This document shows, piece by piece, positions 1 to 11,019 of a stretch of 64,000 nt of DNA. Position 1 is the first letter of the stretch, and each line of letters begins with the position of its first letter. The stretch comes from Pseudoduganella umbonata. GTDB taxonomy: Bacteria > Pseudomonadota > Gammaproteobacteria > Burkholderiales > Burkholderiaceae_D. The stretch is from assembly GCF_014192225.1 (NCBI RefSeq), contig NZ_JACHXS010000018.1, positions 18,983 through 82,982 on the forward strand, read 5' to 3'. The notes under the pieces are model-generated. The model did not search any database. It was given only the letters and a program-made list of their open reading frames with translations, and was not told the origin of the DNA. Position numbers and translations under genes: made by a program.

Positions 1-1
1 C

Positions 2-967
2 ACCGATACGGAAGTGCAGATCACCACGAACGCCAACATCGGCTCCGGCGCCGAAGTGACCGGCACCACGGTGGCCGCGCGCAAGCTGCTGGACATCCTG
101 CGCGCGCTGCCCGAATCGGGCGACGTGTCGCTGACGCTGGTGAACAAGCGCCTGACGGTCCAAAGCGGCAAATCGCGCTTCGCGCTGCAAACGCTGGCCG
201 CCGAGGAATTCCCCACCGTGCAGGAAGCGGAAAACTTCAACGCCTCGTTCACGCTGCCGCAAAAAACGCTGAAGCACCTGTTCAACATGGTGCACTTCGC
301 GATGGCCCAGCAGGACATCCGCTACTACCTGAACGGCCTGCTGCTGGTGCTCGACGGCGAGAACGTGATCGCCGTGGCCACCGACGGCCACCGCCTCGCC
401 TTCTGCCAGGTGAAGACCGAGCAGGCCTTCGAACGCCAGGAAGTGATCATCCCGCGCAAGACCATCATCGAGCTGCAGCGCCTGCTGGAAGAAAACGATG
501 AAGCCGTGCAGCTGGACATCGCCGCCAACCAGGTGAAACTGGGCTTCACGGACATCGAGCTGATCTCCAAGCTGGTCGAGGGCAAGTTCCCCGACTACAC
601 GCGCGTGATCCCGAAGGGCTACAAGAACGACTTCACGATCAGCCGCGACGAGCTGCTGCGCTCCCTGCAGCGCGCCGCCATCATGACCAGCGATAAATTC
701 AAGGGCGTGCGCTGCATCATCAGCCCGGGTTCGCTGAAGATCTCGTCCACCAACGCGGACCAGGAAGAAGCGGTCGAGGAACTGGAGATCGACTACGGCG
801 GCGACAGCCTCGACATCGGCTTCAATGTCACCTACCTGCTGGACGTGCTGAACAACCTGAAGTGCGACCAGGTCAACGTTGCATTGGGCGACTCGAATTC
901 GTCCGCACTGATCTCGATTCCGGACAATCCCGACTTCAAGTATGTCGTGATGCCGATGCGGATCTGA
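2..967 (+). CDS. dnaN: DNA polymerase III beta subunit (sliding clamp), 5' end missing
   Basis: The reading frame is open from the first bases of the window, so the start codon lies upstream. About 321 residues are visible of a family norm near 367, so roughly 45-50 N-terminal residues are missing. DnaN is the homodimeric ring that tethers the replicative polymerase to DNA. Visible family features are the ATDGHRLA block of domain 2 and the C-terminal VMPMRI, which is the canonical clamp end with the hydrophobic cleft residues. gyrB follows on the same strand after 116 bases with no recF between them. The order dnaN-gyrB is typical of the origin region. A GTG at 14 is an internal valine and not the true start. 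Confidence 0.97.
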   Translation, partial: TDTEVQITTNANIGSGAEVTGTTVAARKLLDILRALPESGDVSLTLVNKRLTVQSGKSRFALQTLAAEEFPTVQEAENFNASFTLPQKTLKHLFNMVHFAMAQQDIRYYLNGLLLVLDGENVIAVATDGHRLAFCQVKTEQAFERQEVIIPRKTIIELQRLLEENDEAVQLDIAANQVKLGFTDIELISKLVEGKFPDYTRVIPKGYKNDFTISRDELLRSLQRAAIMTSDKFKGVRCIISPGSLKISSTNADQEEAVEELEIDYGGDSLDIGFNVTYLLDVLNNLKCDQVNVALGDSNSSALISIPDNPDFKYVVMPMRI

Positions 968-1083
968 TCGACCCGCGTTTTAACTGCAGAGGGCCCCGAT
1001 GAACCGCATGCGCGGCGCCGCCAGGCGGCACCGCGCGGCAGGCCCATCGAGGTTCCAGTAATCGTTTTTTGAGAAAGTAGTCC

Positions 1084-3582
<2,499 letters not shown>

Positions 3583-3603
3583 TGTTGTTGCGCTGGTAAT
3601 GGG

Positions 3604-3628
3604 AAAGGGGCCTTGCGGCCCCTTTTTT
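3604..3628 (+). terminator. Rho-independent terminator after gyrB
   Basis: GGGGCC (3607-3612), a TTGC loop, and GGCCCC (3617-3622) form a perfect stem followed by six T (3623-3628). Three A precede the stem, so it can also act on the converging PAAR transcript. Confidence 0.9.
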
Positions 3629-3644
3629 ATTGCCCGGATTTTCG

Positions 3645-3902
3645 CTACACCGAAGAGATCAGCTTTGCGCCACAGGCGGCTTTGTCGCCGTCGTAGGCGA
3701 CAAGCTTTCCGTTGTGGGTGCGGTCGCCCTTTTGAGGTTGAATCGGGAAGACTCCTTTGCACTGAGGGCAGCTTACGGTGTCGCCCTCGACTGCGACTGG
3801 CTTGCCGTAGACTTTGAAATCGGTGCTGGCGGTGAGGACTTTGCCACCATGGGTAGTGGAATCTCCCAGGCGGATGATGCCGCGGCCTTTGCTGTCTTTC
3901 AT
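3645..3902 (-). CDS. PAAR-domain T6SS spike-tip protein
   Basis: This 85-residue protein consists of little more than a PAAR domain. It has GDSTTHGG near residue 13, the CPQCKG turn, and a distal AYDGDKAACGAKL. PAAR proteins cap the VgrG trimer with a sharp, metal-stabilised cone and help load effectors. Its ATG overlaps the stop of the preceding DUF6708-like gene (ATGA), and a GGAG ribosome site sits 7 bases upstream. It is therefore the last gene of the tssF-vgrG-effector operon. It ends facing the gyrB terminator. No toxin extension is attached to it. Confidence 0.9.
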   Translation of the reverse strand: MKDSKGRGIIRLGDSTTHGGKVLTASTDFKVYGKPVAVEGDTVSCPQCKGVFPIQPQKGDRTHNGKLVAYDGDKAACGAKLISSV

Positions 3903-5023
3903 TTTGATCTCCGTTGGTTTCCCGATGATGCAAGTTGTTTCGTGTCTGACATGGCGAATTTACCCTCAGCCCACCTGAGCGCATTCTTTTTTGCGTCAGG
4001 CTCTCCGTTCCAGTCTTCGATATCTTTTGCTAGCAAATCAGGGAATTTCCCTTTCTGTACTGCCAAATCCGTTGGGTGCCATCCAATCGGAGTTAGACCT
4101 GTAGGCTCATCGAAAGGATCGTCTGGATCGATACTACATAGCGTAATGATTTCTGAAGGCCACCGAGGGGAGCTGCACGTCCATAGCGAAAGAACGCGAT
4201 GCGATGCAAGCAACAGAAAAACTGGCAAAAGCAATAGTCTAAAAGAAGGGCTCGCCCTGAATCCCATTTCATATACACAGTACAAAAAGGACTCATACAT
4301 GGATTCCTGTTCGGCGAGAAATAGACCTGGCTTCGGAAGGTCTACTGGACCTTTGTTCATGTACCAGCACCAGTAATTCCACTGGCCAAGCAACCCCTCC
4401 AAACCTTCAATTCCTTCCCAATCCCGCCCTAGCGTAACAGCCTTCTCAACATTTCCATTTATGTCTACTCGATAGTAGCGTATCCAATAATGATATCCAT
4501 CCTGAGAGGCGCGATGAATGCAGAAGATCGTCCGTTCACTCCACTCAATCTCCTCGATACAGTCCTCATTCCGATGCACACTTTCGCCCCTGCTCGGACG
4601 AATTAAGGCATATATCTTCCTAGTTTTTCGATTGAACCGAATTGGATAGCGATTTCGAGCAAAGAACTCGCCCTTACCAAACCAAATAGCGAATATACCG
4701 AACCCTAACATCGAAACGACAACCATAGATATGGATAAAATGTCATCATTTGGCCACAGCCTATCTGAACTGACTAGAAGCATAGCAACCAACAGCCAGG
4801 CATGAATACACACTGCAAATATCGCCATCAATACACCACCCGCATACCATTGTCGAATCATATGAGACTGATCGGTAGCGTCTAAATAGACAGAATTAAT
4901 TCTGAAAGTTGTACCATCCTCCTTGATATGCGGACCAACCCACCCTGATACGGGCAATCGGTGCGCAAGATCCCACGCAGGTATCGGTTTTCCAAGCTTG
5001 GCCCCAAAAATTCGATCATCCAT
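3899..5023 (-). CDS. DUF6708-like membrane protein of the T6SS island (possible immunity protein)
   Basis: This is a 374-residue protein with two hydrophobic helices near residues 60-85 and 95-115 (WYAGGVLMAIFAV..., SISMVVVSMLGFGIFAIWFG). A third hydrophobic stretch lies at about residues 255-275. The central RNRYPIRFNRKTRKIYAL segment followed by a long soluble part resembles the DUF6708 family found beside PAAR and VasX-like toxins; that match is from memory. It starts one base after the toxin stop codon, with an AGGA ribosome site, and overlaps the PAAR start. The base composition is AT-rich, like the toxin and unlike the rest of the window. Its membrane location and its position next to a predicted pore-forming toxin suggest an immunity function, which is inference. 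A role in effector loading is the alternative. Confidence 0.6.
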   Translation of the reverse strand: MDDRIFGAKLGKPIPAWDLAHRLPVSGWVGPHIKEDGTTFRINSVYLDATDQSHMIRQWYAGGVLMAIFAVCIHAWLLVAMLLVSSDRLWPNDDILSISMVVVSMLGFGIFAIWFGKGEFFARNRYPIRFNRKTRKIYALIRPSRGESVHRNEDCIEEIEWSERTIFCIHRASQDGYHYWIRYYRVDINGNVEKAVTLGRDWEGIEGLEGLLGQWNYWCWYMNKGPVDLPKPGLFLAEQESMYESFLYCVYEMGFRASPSFRLLLLPVFLLLASHRVLSLWTCSSPRWPSEIITLCSIDPDDPFDEPTGLTPIGWHPTDLAVQKGKFPDLLAKDIEDWNGEPDAKKNALRWAEGKFAMSDTKQLASSGNQRRSK

Positions 5024-5024
5024 G

Positions 5025-7538
5025 TTAGGATCCTACCGCTCCGTTAAATGCAATCAGCTCTTCTTCAAGCGATGAGTAAGCCTTTGCATCGTTACCGCTT
5101 TGAATAGAAAAATAACAACGTGATACCCATCGCTTTAAAGGCGGAGTTCGAATGGCTGCAACGATCAAACTGAATGCGAACGCCAAAACAAAAATTGGCC
5201 AGAATATCGCCGCACCGATAAAATACCCTACTATTGCTAGACCCAACGATAATACACCGTTCAAAAAATAGGCGCGTCCTAGCCATTTATCACCGTCTTT
5301 AAATGCTTGATATGAGTTAACGAAATCAAAAACCGCATTAGCTGCACCTGCCATAGCACCAAAGAATTTTCCGATCGTGACACCATTCTTAATCGCACCA
5401 CTCCCGAAGTTCCAATGCTTCATTACAAAACGCGACAATGGATAGTCTGGAACTTTATCAAGCGTAGTGGCTACTGCTTCTAATGTCGAGGCTGCTACGG
5501 CAAGAACAGCAACTGCTACCTTTAAGCCTAATTTCGTTCGATCAAACTCATCAGCCCTTCTAAAATCTTCATTCGCGTAATATAGAGCACAGAGTTGCAA
5601 TACTACACCAACACTGCCAGTATTAACATCACTAGAGTCGAACCATTCTTTGATTAAGTCTCGGCCAGGAATACCTACCCCACGCATTGTTCCCGCGCGA
5701 ATACGGCCTTCCTTCTCTAAACTTTTTACATCAAGCTCAAAGGCAAATACAACGTCATGTGAAGGATTTCGCCTTATTACACGCTTGGCCTCTTTTCGCG
5801 CATTAGAAAGGTGACCGATAAATTTTTTATCGAATTGCCCAAATTGTTCGTTGGATTGGTGAATTACCCAATCTACCAATGCTTTTTCAGTCAAATTACT
5901 TCTGTTTATTAGTGTCTTTCCTAGCAGAGTCAATCCCGCTAGAGTTAAATTACGCATTACTATACTACCCGCCTGCCCCAAGGCACGAGCCAATATATTT
6001 GCGGTTGTAAGCACAAGACGATCCACCAGATGCGCATTATCTTTCTTATTAAATCTGCTTAACGCACCTTTGTATACGCTTAGCAAATATTTGGGCTTAT
6101 AATCTGCTCCGCGAATATCTACCCCTGCGGCATCAATAAGCTCATCCTGATTGAACAACAAAGCCCGAACATATAAATTATCAGAATCAGATAGATTTTC
6201 GGAAGAAAGCCATTGGTATAAGATAGCTTCACATTGACTAGTCGCAACACCTTTTCCTATGCATTGAGCCAACGATTCGCGATACGAAAACCCACTCCGG
6301 ATATCACATGTATCATGAACAGCATGCATCCAATCACGGAGTTGCGTGCATTTCAGCCAAGCTGAATGTGCAATGGCTAATCGAGCACCAATGGATTCAT
6401 ATTTCTTTGTTGCGATTTCATGATGTATCGGGAAATTTTTAAGAAGTTCGCTATCGAACAAGGTTTTGCCATCTGTATCACTTGTGAAATCCTTCCATGC
6501 TCTGTCTTCAGCGGCAGCAATCCTTCCTTCGATAGAATCACCATATCTCCTTCGCTCTGCTTGTTTTCTCTTTTCGTATTTTTCAGGGCCACCGGCTTTA
6601 ATAACCTTCCAAAGTTGCCTTCCCCAATCCGCCTCAGCGACTCTGAGATCTTTTTCGGTAGCTTTTTCCAACATAATGTCCATCTCAGCATTCGTTCGTG
6701 CATCATGTCGGACAGATTTCTCAATATTATCTAGCAATTGCCTACATATCTCTCCCCGGTAAATCGTCTCGTCGAAGCCAGAGTGATGAGTAGGGCATGT
6801 CAACTCGCTTAAGTCGTTCGTTATACCCACCGGATCATTAACAGCGACTATAAATCCTCCATATGGACACTTTTCCTGCATAACGCTTTCTATGTTCCCT
6901 CGTGCATCACGTAGATGCTTTTCACGCTGCGATAGCGTGTTGCTGAAGTCAAATGCTTTTTTTAACACCTCTTCACTGCTGGAAAAATGCGGGACTTTTG
7001 ACGAATAATCTTTGAATTTGGCAGAATGGGCGGCCGATCCATGCAGCATCGCTTGTGCGTCAATGCATTGCAAGTGTTTCAGTCGCCATTTTACGTCTGG
7101 CACTTTTGATATAGTTGACTTTGTCCATAGGACGTTAGACCATCCCATCCATATATTACCCATTACCTCACAAGGAAATGGCTCTATATCGATACAATAA
7201 GAAAGAGAAACACTCACCCGATTCAGGCAGCAGAAATCCATACGATCGGTATCGATTGCTGGGATATATTCGACGGGGAACTCCCAAAGAGCCCCATTAG
7301 GCAGAACAATGTAAGCTTTAAGCCGTTTTCTCTTTTCCTCATAGACATAAAAATAGCCTGTTCTCAAAGCCCTTAGCGTGTATTTCGCTGGCGAAATATC
7401 ATCCGGACCTCCAGCAATCTTAAAGTTACCAGATAGTCCAGGCACATCGTCTTTTCCGTTTGGGCAGGCCACCGCATATCGTACTGGATATACAAGAAGT
7501 CCTTTCCGTCCGCAATAGCTGCAGGCTGAATCTGTCAT
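5025..7538 (-). CDS. T6SS effector, VasX / BTH_I2691-type membrane toxin
   Basis: This 837-residue protein has an N-terminal module of the VasX N-terminal-region type. It contains a CSYCGRKGLLVYPVRYA zinc-ribbon-like start and ALRTGYFYVYEEKRKRLKAYIV near residue 60. These effectors ride on VgrG/PAAR and permeabilise target membranes. The C-terminal third carries hydrophobic segments: KVAVAVLAVAASTLEAVATT, and a long LSLGLAIVGYFIGAAIF...FAFSLIVA block about 45-75 residues from the end. This layout fits a colicin-like pore former. The ATG at 7538 is preferred over 7550 because a GGAG sits 7 bases upstream and the ATG overlaps the upstream stop as ATGA. The gene is conspicuously AT-rich, a sign of acquisition. 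No enzymatic motif was recognised. Confidence 0.8.
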   Translation of the reverse strand: MTDSACSYCGRKGLLVYPVRYAVACPNGKDDVPGLSGNFKIAGGPDDISPAKYTLRALRTGYFYVYEEKRKRLKAYIVLPNGALWEFPVEYIPAIDTDRMDFCCLNRVSVSLSYCIDIEPFPCEVMGNIWMGWSNVLWTKSTISKVPDVKWRLKHLQCIDAQAMLHGSAAHSAKFKDYSSKVPHFSSSEEVLKKAFDFSNTLSQREKHLRDARGNIESVMQEKCPYGGFIVAVNDPVGITNDLSELTCPTHHSGFDETIYRGEICRQLLDNIEKSVRHDARTNAEMDIMLEKATEKDLRVAEADWGRQLWKVIKAGGPEKYEKRKQAERRRYGDSIEGRIAAAEDRAWKDFTSDTDGKTLFDSELLKNFPIHHEIATKKYESIGARLAIAHSAWLKCTQLRDWMHAVHDTCDIRSGFSYRESLAQCIGKGVATSQCEAILYQWLSSENLSDSDNLYVRALLFNQDELIDAAGVDIRGADYKPKYLLSVYKGALSRFNKKDNAHLVDRLVLTTANILARALGQAGSIVMRNLTLAGLTLLGKTLINRSNLTEKALVDWVIHQSNEQFGQFDKKFIGHLSNARKEAKRVIRRNPSHDVVFAFELDVKSLEKEGRIRAGTMRGVGIPGRDLIKEWFDSSDVNTGSVGVVLQLCALYYANEDFRRADEFDRTKLGLKVAVAVLAVAASTLEAVATTLDKVPDYPLSRFVMKHWNFGSGAIKNGVTIGKFFGAMAGAANAVFDFVNSYQAFKDGDKWLGRAYFLNGVLSLGLAIVGYFIGAAIFWPIFVLAFAFSLIVAAIRTPPLKRWVSRCYFSIQSGNDAKAYSSLEEELIAFNGAVGS

Positions 7539-8416
7539 ATATATCTCCATTTTTCATTAATCTTACATTCCATGAGCTCAACATCCGCAGGGGTGATACA
7601 AGCCATCAATTGCTGCAATGAGATCTCTTTTCTCCGTAATTGCGCCCATTTTGGCATTAGTTCGTGATGGCCACGGAATAACTTTCGGTAAAGCGTCGAA
7701 AAGTATGCAAACTCAGCGCGTTCATCATCATTACCTGTATGAAGATAATTATTCGTTTCCATAAATGCGCTAACTGAATGCTTGAGATCGTCGAAACATT
7801 GATACGGCGATGAGTTTTTTTCATTTAATCGCGCATGTAGGCGATCGAAGACTCTGCTCTTGCTCAGCAATTCCCACTGTGAGTTAGTTGGCCATCCAAG
7901 TTGTAAGTCAGCAGTGGACGGAATAAAACGCTGCGTTGGCTGAACGTACCACCATTGTCGACGCCATGGAAACGACCAGCGTGCAACCGCACCAAGGAGC
8001 GCATTCCCTTGCTCATCTGTAAAAAGATGCGCCGTGAGGATAAATACACGTGGATCGTAATACCGCCAAATGACCGCCCCTTCTGATACTCGACCAGTTA
8101 AAAACCTAGCTAAGCAGTTTGCCAATTCTTCCGTACTACTATCGGTTTGCAGCCATGCGCACACCACTGGCGGGTATTGCTCCGACTTTTCCGGTTCCAT
8201 GAGTTGAGACACGACCTCCTGTTCCGAGTGCGTTAAATTTTCTAGTCTTAATAGACGAGGCATCGAATCTTCCGCTGCCCATAGGAACGGCGGCACGCAG
8301 GGGTACATTTCAGGTAACAGCTCGTTCAGCTCAGCGGGTAAATTTGCCGGCTCGATCAATAGATAGCCATTGTTGGGCACAGGCGAAGGCGACTGGGTCG
8401 GTGTGATCAGCATCAT
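7535..8416 (-). CDS. DUF4123 T6SS adaptor/chaperone
   Basis: This 293-residue protein is of the DUF4123 (Tap-1/TEC) type, the adaptors that hold a cargo effector and help mount it on the VgrG tip. Family-like features are the N-terminal YLLIEPANLPAEL, the central LARFLTGRVSEGAVIWRYYDPRV, and the FPWRRQWWYVQP motif. It sits between vgrG and the toxin, the usual adaptor position, and overlaps both. The ATG at 8416 overlaps the vgrG stop as TGATG with GGAG four bases upstream; a GTG at 8419 and an ATG at 8413 are possible alternatives. Its partner is very likely the toxin just downstream. The C-terminal half is less conserved and probably gives cargo specificity. Confidence 0.85.
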   Translation of the reverse strand: MMLITPTQSPSPVPNNGYLLIEPANLPAELNELLPEMYPCVPPFLWAAEDSMPRLLRLENLTHSEQEVVSQLMEPEKSEQYPPVVCAWLQTDSSTEELANCLARFLTGRVSEGAVIWRYYDPRVFILTAHLFTDEQGNALLGAVARWSFPWRRQWWYVQPTQRFIPSTADLQLGWPTNSQWELLSKSRVFDRLHARLNEKNSSPYQCFDDLKHSVSAFMETNNYLHTGNDDERAEFAYFSTLYRKLFRGHHELMPKWAQLRRKEISLQQLMACITPADVELMECKINEKWRYI

Positions 8417-11010
8417 CACTCTCCTTTCACCGGAACGGTCGCGGCCCCGGTCCCTGCGGCGCCCTTGGCCTGCATTGCACAGGTATCCGAACCGGGAAAA
8501 GTCGCTTTTCTATCCTGGCCTTTCATCGTCTGATGACCGGCTGCATACATTTCGCTGTCGCCGCTGGTGTAGCCTTTTATCCCGTCCGCGCTTAGCACCA
8601 GTTCGCTACCACCGCCGTTGATGCGAACGCCCTTTTTTGCCTTCAGGTTTATCCAGTCGGTCGCGCTGATGATTTCGATGACTTTTTTCGCAAGCACTTC
8701 CAGCTCATCGTTCTGCGCCTGGATCTGGACCTTTCCCCCCGCAGCAATAAGCTTGGCCCCGCCTTGGTTGGTGAACAGGCTGACGCCTCGGGCCGCGCGA
8801 ATCCATGTGCTGCCTCCCGCCGACAACCTCATTTGCTCGCTGCAGACGAGGTCGGTGTCCAAGGCGGCACCAATCGCCAGCGACTGACCGCTTGTCGCAA
8901 TAACGCCATCCGGTCCGTTAATCGCGATAACCCGGCCTTTGACTTGATCGATTTTTTCCACTTTCTCAACCAAGGCGCTCAGCTCCGTACCTATCGGCTC
9001 ATCCTCGGCAAACCTTTCAGCAAGCTTTGACAGTTGCCCGGCCAATTTCCCTATCCCAGCCGCGACTTTGGTCAAGCCTGCGCGTTCCAGTTGCTTGCCT
9101 TCCGATCCGCCGCCATTCTCTGCGGTGATAAGAACACCCTCGACGCCTCTGACAGCCACAGCAAGCTCACTGAAAAGCTCCGCCCCCTCCCCCCGCTTCT
9201 CCGCATACCCATTCTTCTTGGGCTGAGTCAAAAACCCCAGATTCAACTGCGATTCCCCATGATCGCTACTCAACTGCGCACTGATCTGACCCTTGGTATC
9301 GTCGAACCGCAACTGATTCCCCTTCCTCCCGCCCAGCACCTCCCGGCTGCGAATCCCCGATAAATACCGGTTCCCCGGCAGCCCCCCACCACTGCTCAGT
9401 TCAGGCGGCGTGGTCACCTGGTTGAACATCTGCCCCACAATCACGGGCTTGTCGGGGTCGCCACCCAGGAACGCCACGAGTACCTCGCTGCCAACCCGCG
9501 GCAGCATCACCGCACCGCACTGGTCGTATCCCGGTCCATTGCCTGCCCAACTGCTTGCCACGCGCACCCAGGCAGAATCGCGATCTGTCTGGGTGGCGCC
9601 GGTTCCCGATGCATGCGCATGATCCTGCTCCCGGGTGGCGGGGAAGCGGATCCTCACGCGGCCCATTGCATCGCAGTGCACCTCCTCCTTGGCAGGTCCT
9701 ACCACCAGCGCGCTCTGCATGTGCACGGGAGGCAGATCCGTGCGCGGGTCATAGGCAGGCACGATGGGCACGCCACGGCGCACGGCGGTAAAGCGCATCT
9801 TGACCGGGCGTTTGCCCAGGTCGTCGCCAGCCCAGCCGCTGCGCGCGAACAGCCTGGCAACACGATCGGCAAGGTCGCGTGGCAGGTTGTTCTGCACGGC
9901 CAATTGCAATTCGGTGATGACGAACTCCCGGTCGATTGCCTGGTGGCGGTCGATCTCGGGATGGCCTGTCAGCGTGAAATGCTCGCCGGCGCGGAAATCA
10001 CGCACGGCGCCTTCGCCCATGAAGCACTTGGTCTCGAAGTCATGCCGGTCCATCGCCAGCTCTCCGAGCGCAGTAAGATCCTTGCGGTCATCGCCCGCGT
10101 GCGGCGACCAGACCTGGTAGTCGTCCAGCGTGGCGGCGAGGGTGCGTTCGACGGACCCCTGCTCAAGTTGGCCAAGCATCCCCACGCGCATGGCGTCCAG
10201 CGACAACGGCGTCTTGTAGTTCCAGCTGTGCCGCGTCGCGGACATCGGCTGCAGCGTGCGTACGGCGGTCCAAGCGGTGATGCTGTCGCGTTCTTCCGTG
10301 GCCGCATCGCGGTGATAGCGCACGGTGCCGGCGGCGTTCGCGCGCACGCTTTCGAAGCGGTTCAACAGGCGCATGCGGTGGGACGGATATTGGTTGCCCA
10401 CGTCCGGTTCGAAAATCCATGAGATGCCACGTCGCCGCAGGATCCGCCGGATGAATGCGGCATCCGATTCGTTGTGCTGCATTGTGAATTCGCGCTTCGG
10501 GTACTTCATGTCGTCGAAGATGTTATCCGTGATGACATCGAAGCTTGGCCCCACAACAGGATTACTGTGATGCCACTCGTCGCGCAGCCGGTACAGGATC
10601 TCCACCTCATTCAGATTGCGGAACACGCGCGTGTTGGTGCGCTTTTCCATCACCGCCAGCATGTCGCGGATCACGAGCTGGTAGCTGGCCAGACCGCCGT
10701 CGGTGTCACCGGCGCGCGCTTCGGTGACCACGCCGCACACGGTGCGCAGCCTGCCGCGGTCGTTGACGATGTCGATCGCGGCAGGCAGCGCGATGAATTC
10801 CTTCAGCGGCAGACGAGCGTCCAGCGCCACGCACAGCACGCGGTACTCGAAGCCGCCACACAGCGATTCATGCCCCTCCACGCGCTGTGGCAGCAGTACG
10901 TCTTCCATCATCAACTTCGGGTGATCGAGACGCAACCGCACTGGGCGGTCGCTGGTGACCAAGTCGCGATGCGAGACCAGGAAATTGACGAATGCATTGA
11001 GAAGTTCCAT
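8416..11010 (-). CDS. vgrG: T6SS tip protein VgrG (TssI)
   Basis: VgrG trimers form the puncturing spike of the T6SS. This 864-residue copy has the gp27-like N-terminal region (YRVLCVALDARLPLKEFI near residue 57, then QHNESDAAFIRRILRRRGISWIFE). The gp5/OB region follows (MGRVRIRFPATREQD and GSEVLVAFLGGDPDKPVIVGQMFN). A DUF2345-type C-terminal extension holds repeated short beta elements (GVRINGGGSELVLSADGIKGYTSG). Start choice: the ATG at 11010 has GGAGG five bases upstream; a TTG at 11013 is not needed. It begins nine bases after tssF ends and overlaps the DUF4123 gene, so the island is one transcript. No separate toxin domain is visible in the C-terminus. Confidence 0.95.
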   Translation of the reverse strand: MELLNAFVNFLVSHRDLVTSDRPVRLRLDHPKLMMEDVLLPQRVEGHESLCGGFEYRVLCVALDARLPLKEFIALPAAIDIVNDRGRLRTVCGVVTEARAGDTDGGLASYQLVIRDMLAVMEKRTNTRVFRNLNEVEILYRLRDEWHHSNPVVGPSFDVITDNIFDDMKYPKREFTMQHNESDAAFIRRILRRRGISWIFEPDVGNQYPSHRMRLLNRFESVRANAAGTVRYHRDAATEERDSITAWTAVRTLQPMSATRHSWNYKTPLSLDAMRVGMLGQLEQGSVERTLAATLDDYQVWSPHAGDDRKDLTALGELAMDRHDFETKCFMGEGAVRDFRAGEHFTLTGHPEIDRHQAIDREFVITELQLAVQNNLPRDLADRVARLFARSGWAGDDLGKRPVKMRFTAVRRGVPIVPAYDPRTDLPPVHMQSALVVGPAKEEVHCDAMGRVRIRFPATREQDHAHASGTGATQTDRDSAWVRVASSWAGNGPGYDQCGAVMLPRVGSEVLVAFLGGDPDKPVIVGQMFNQVTTPPELSSGGGLPGNRYLSGIRSREVLGGRKGNQLRFDDTKGQISAQLSSDHGESQLNLGFLTQPKKNGYAEKRGEGAELFSELAVAVRGVEGVLITAENGGGSEGKQLERAGLTKVAAGIGKLAGQLSKLAERFAEDEPIGTELSALVEKVEKIDQVKGRVIAINGPDGVIATSGQSLAIGAALDTDLVCSEQMRLSAGGSTWIRAARGVSLFTNQGGAKLIAAGGKVQIQAQNDELEVLAKKVIEIISATDWINLKAKKGVRINGGGSELVLSADGIKGYTSGDSEMYAAGHQTMKGQDRKATFPGSDTCAMQAKGAAGTGAATVPVKGE

Positions 11011-11019
11011 CAAGGCCTC

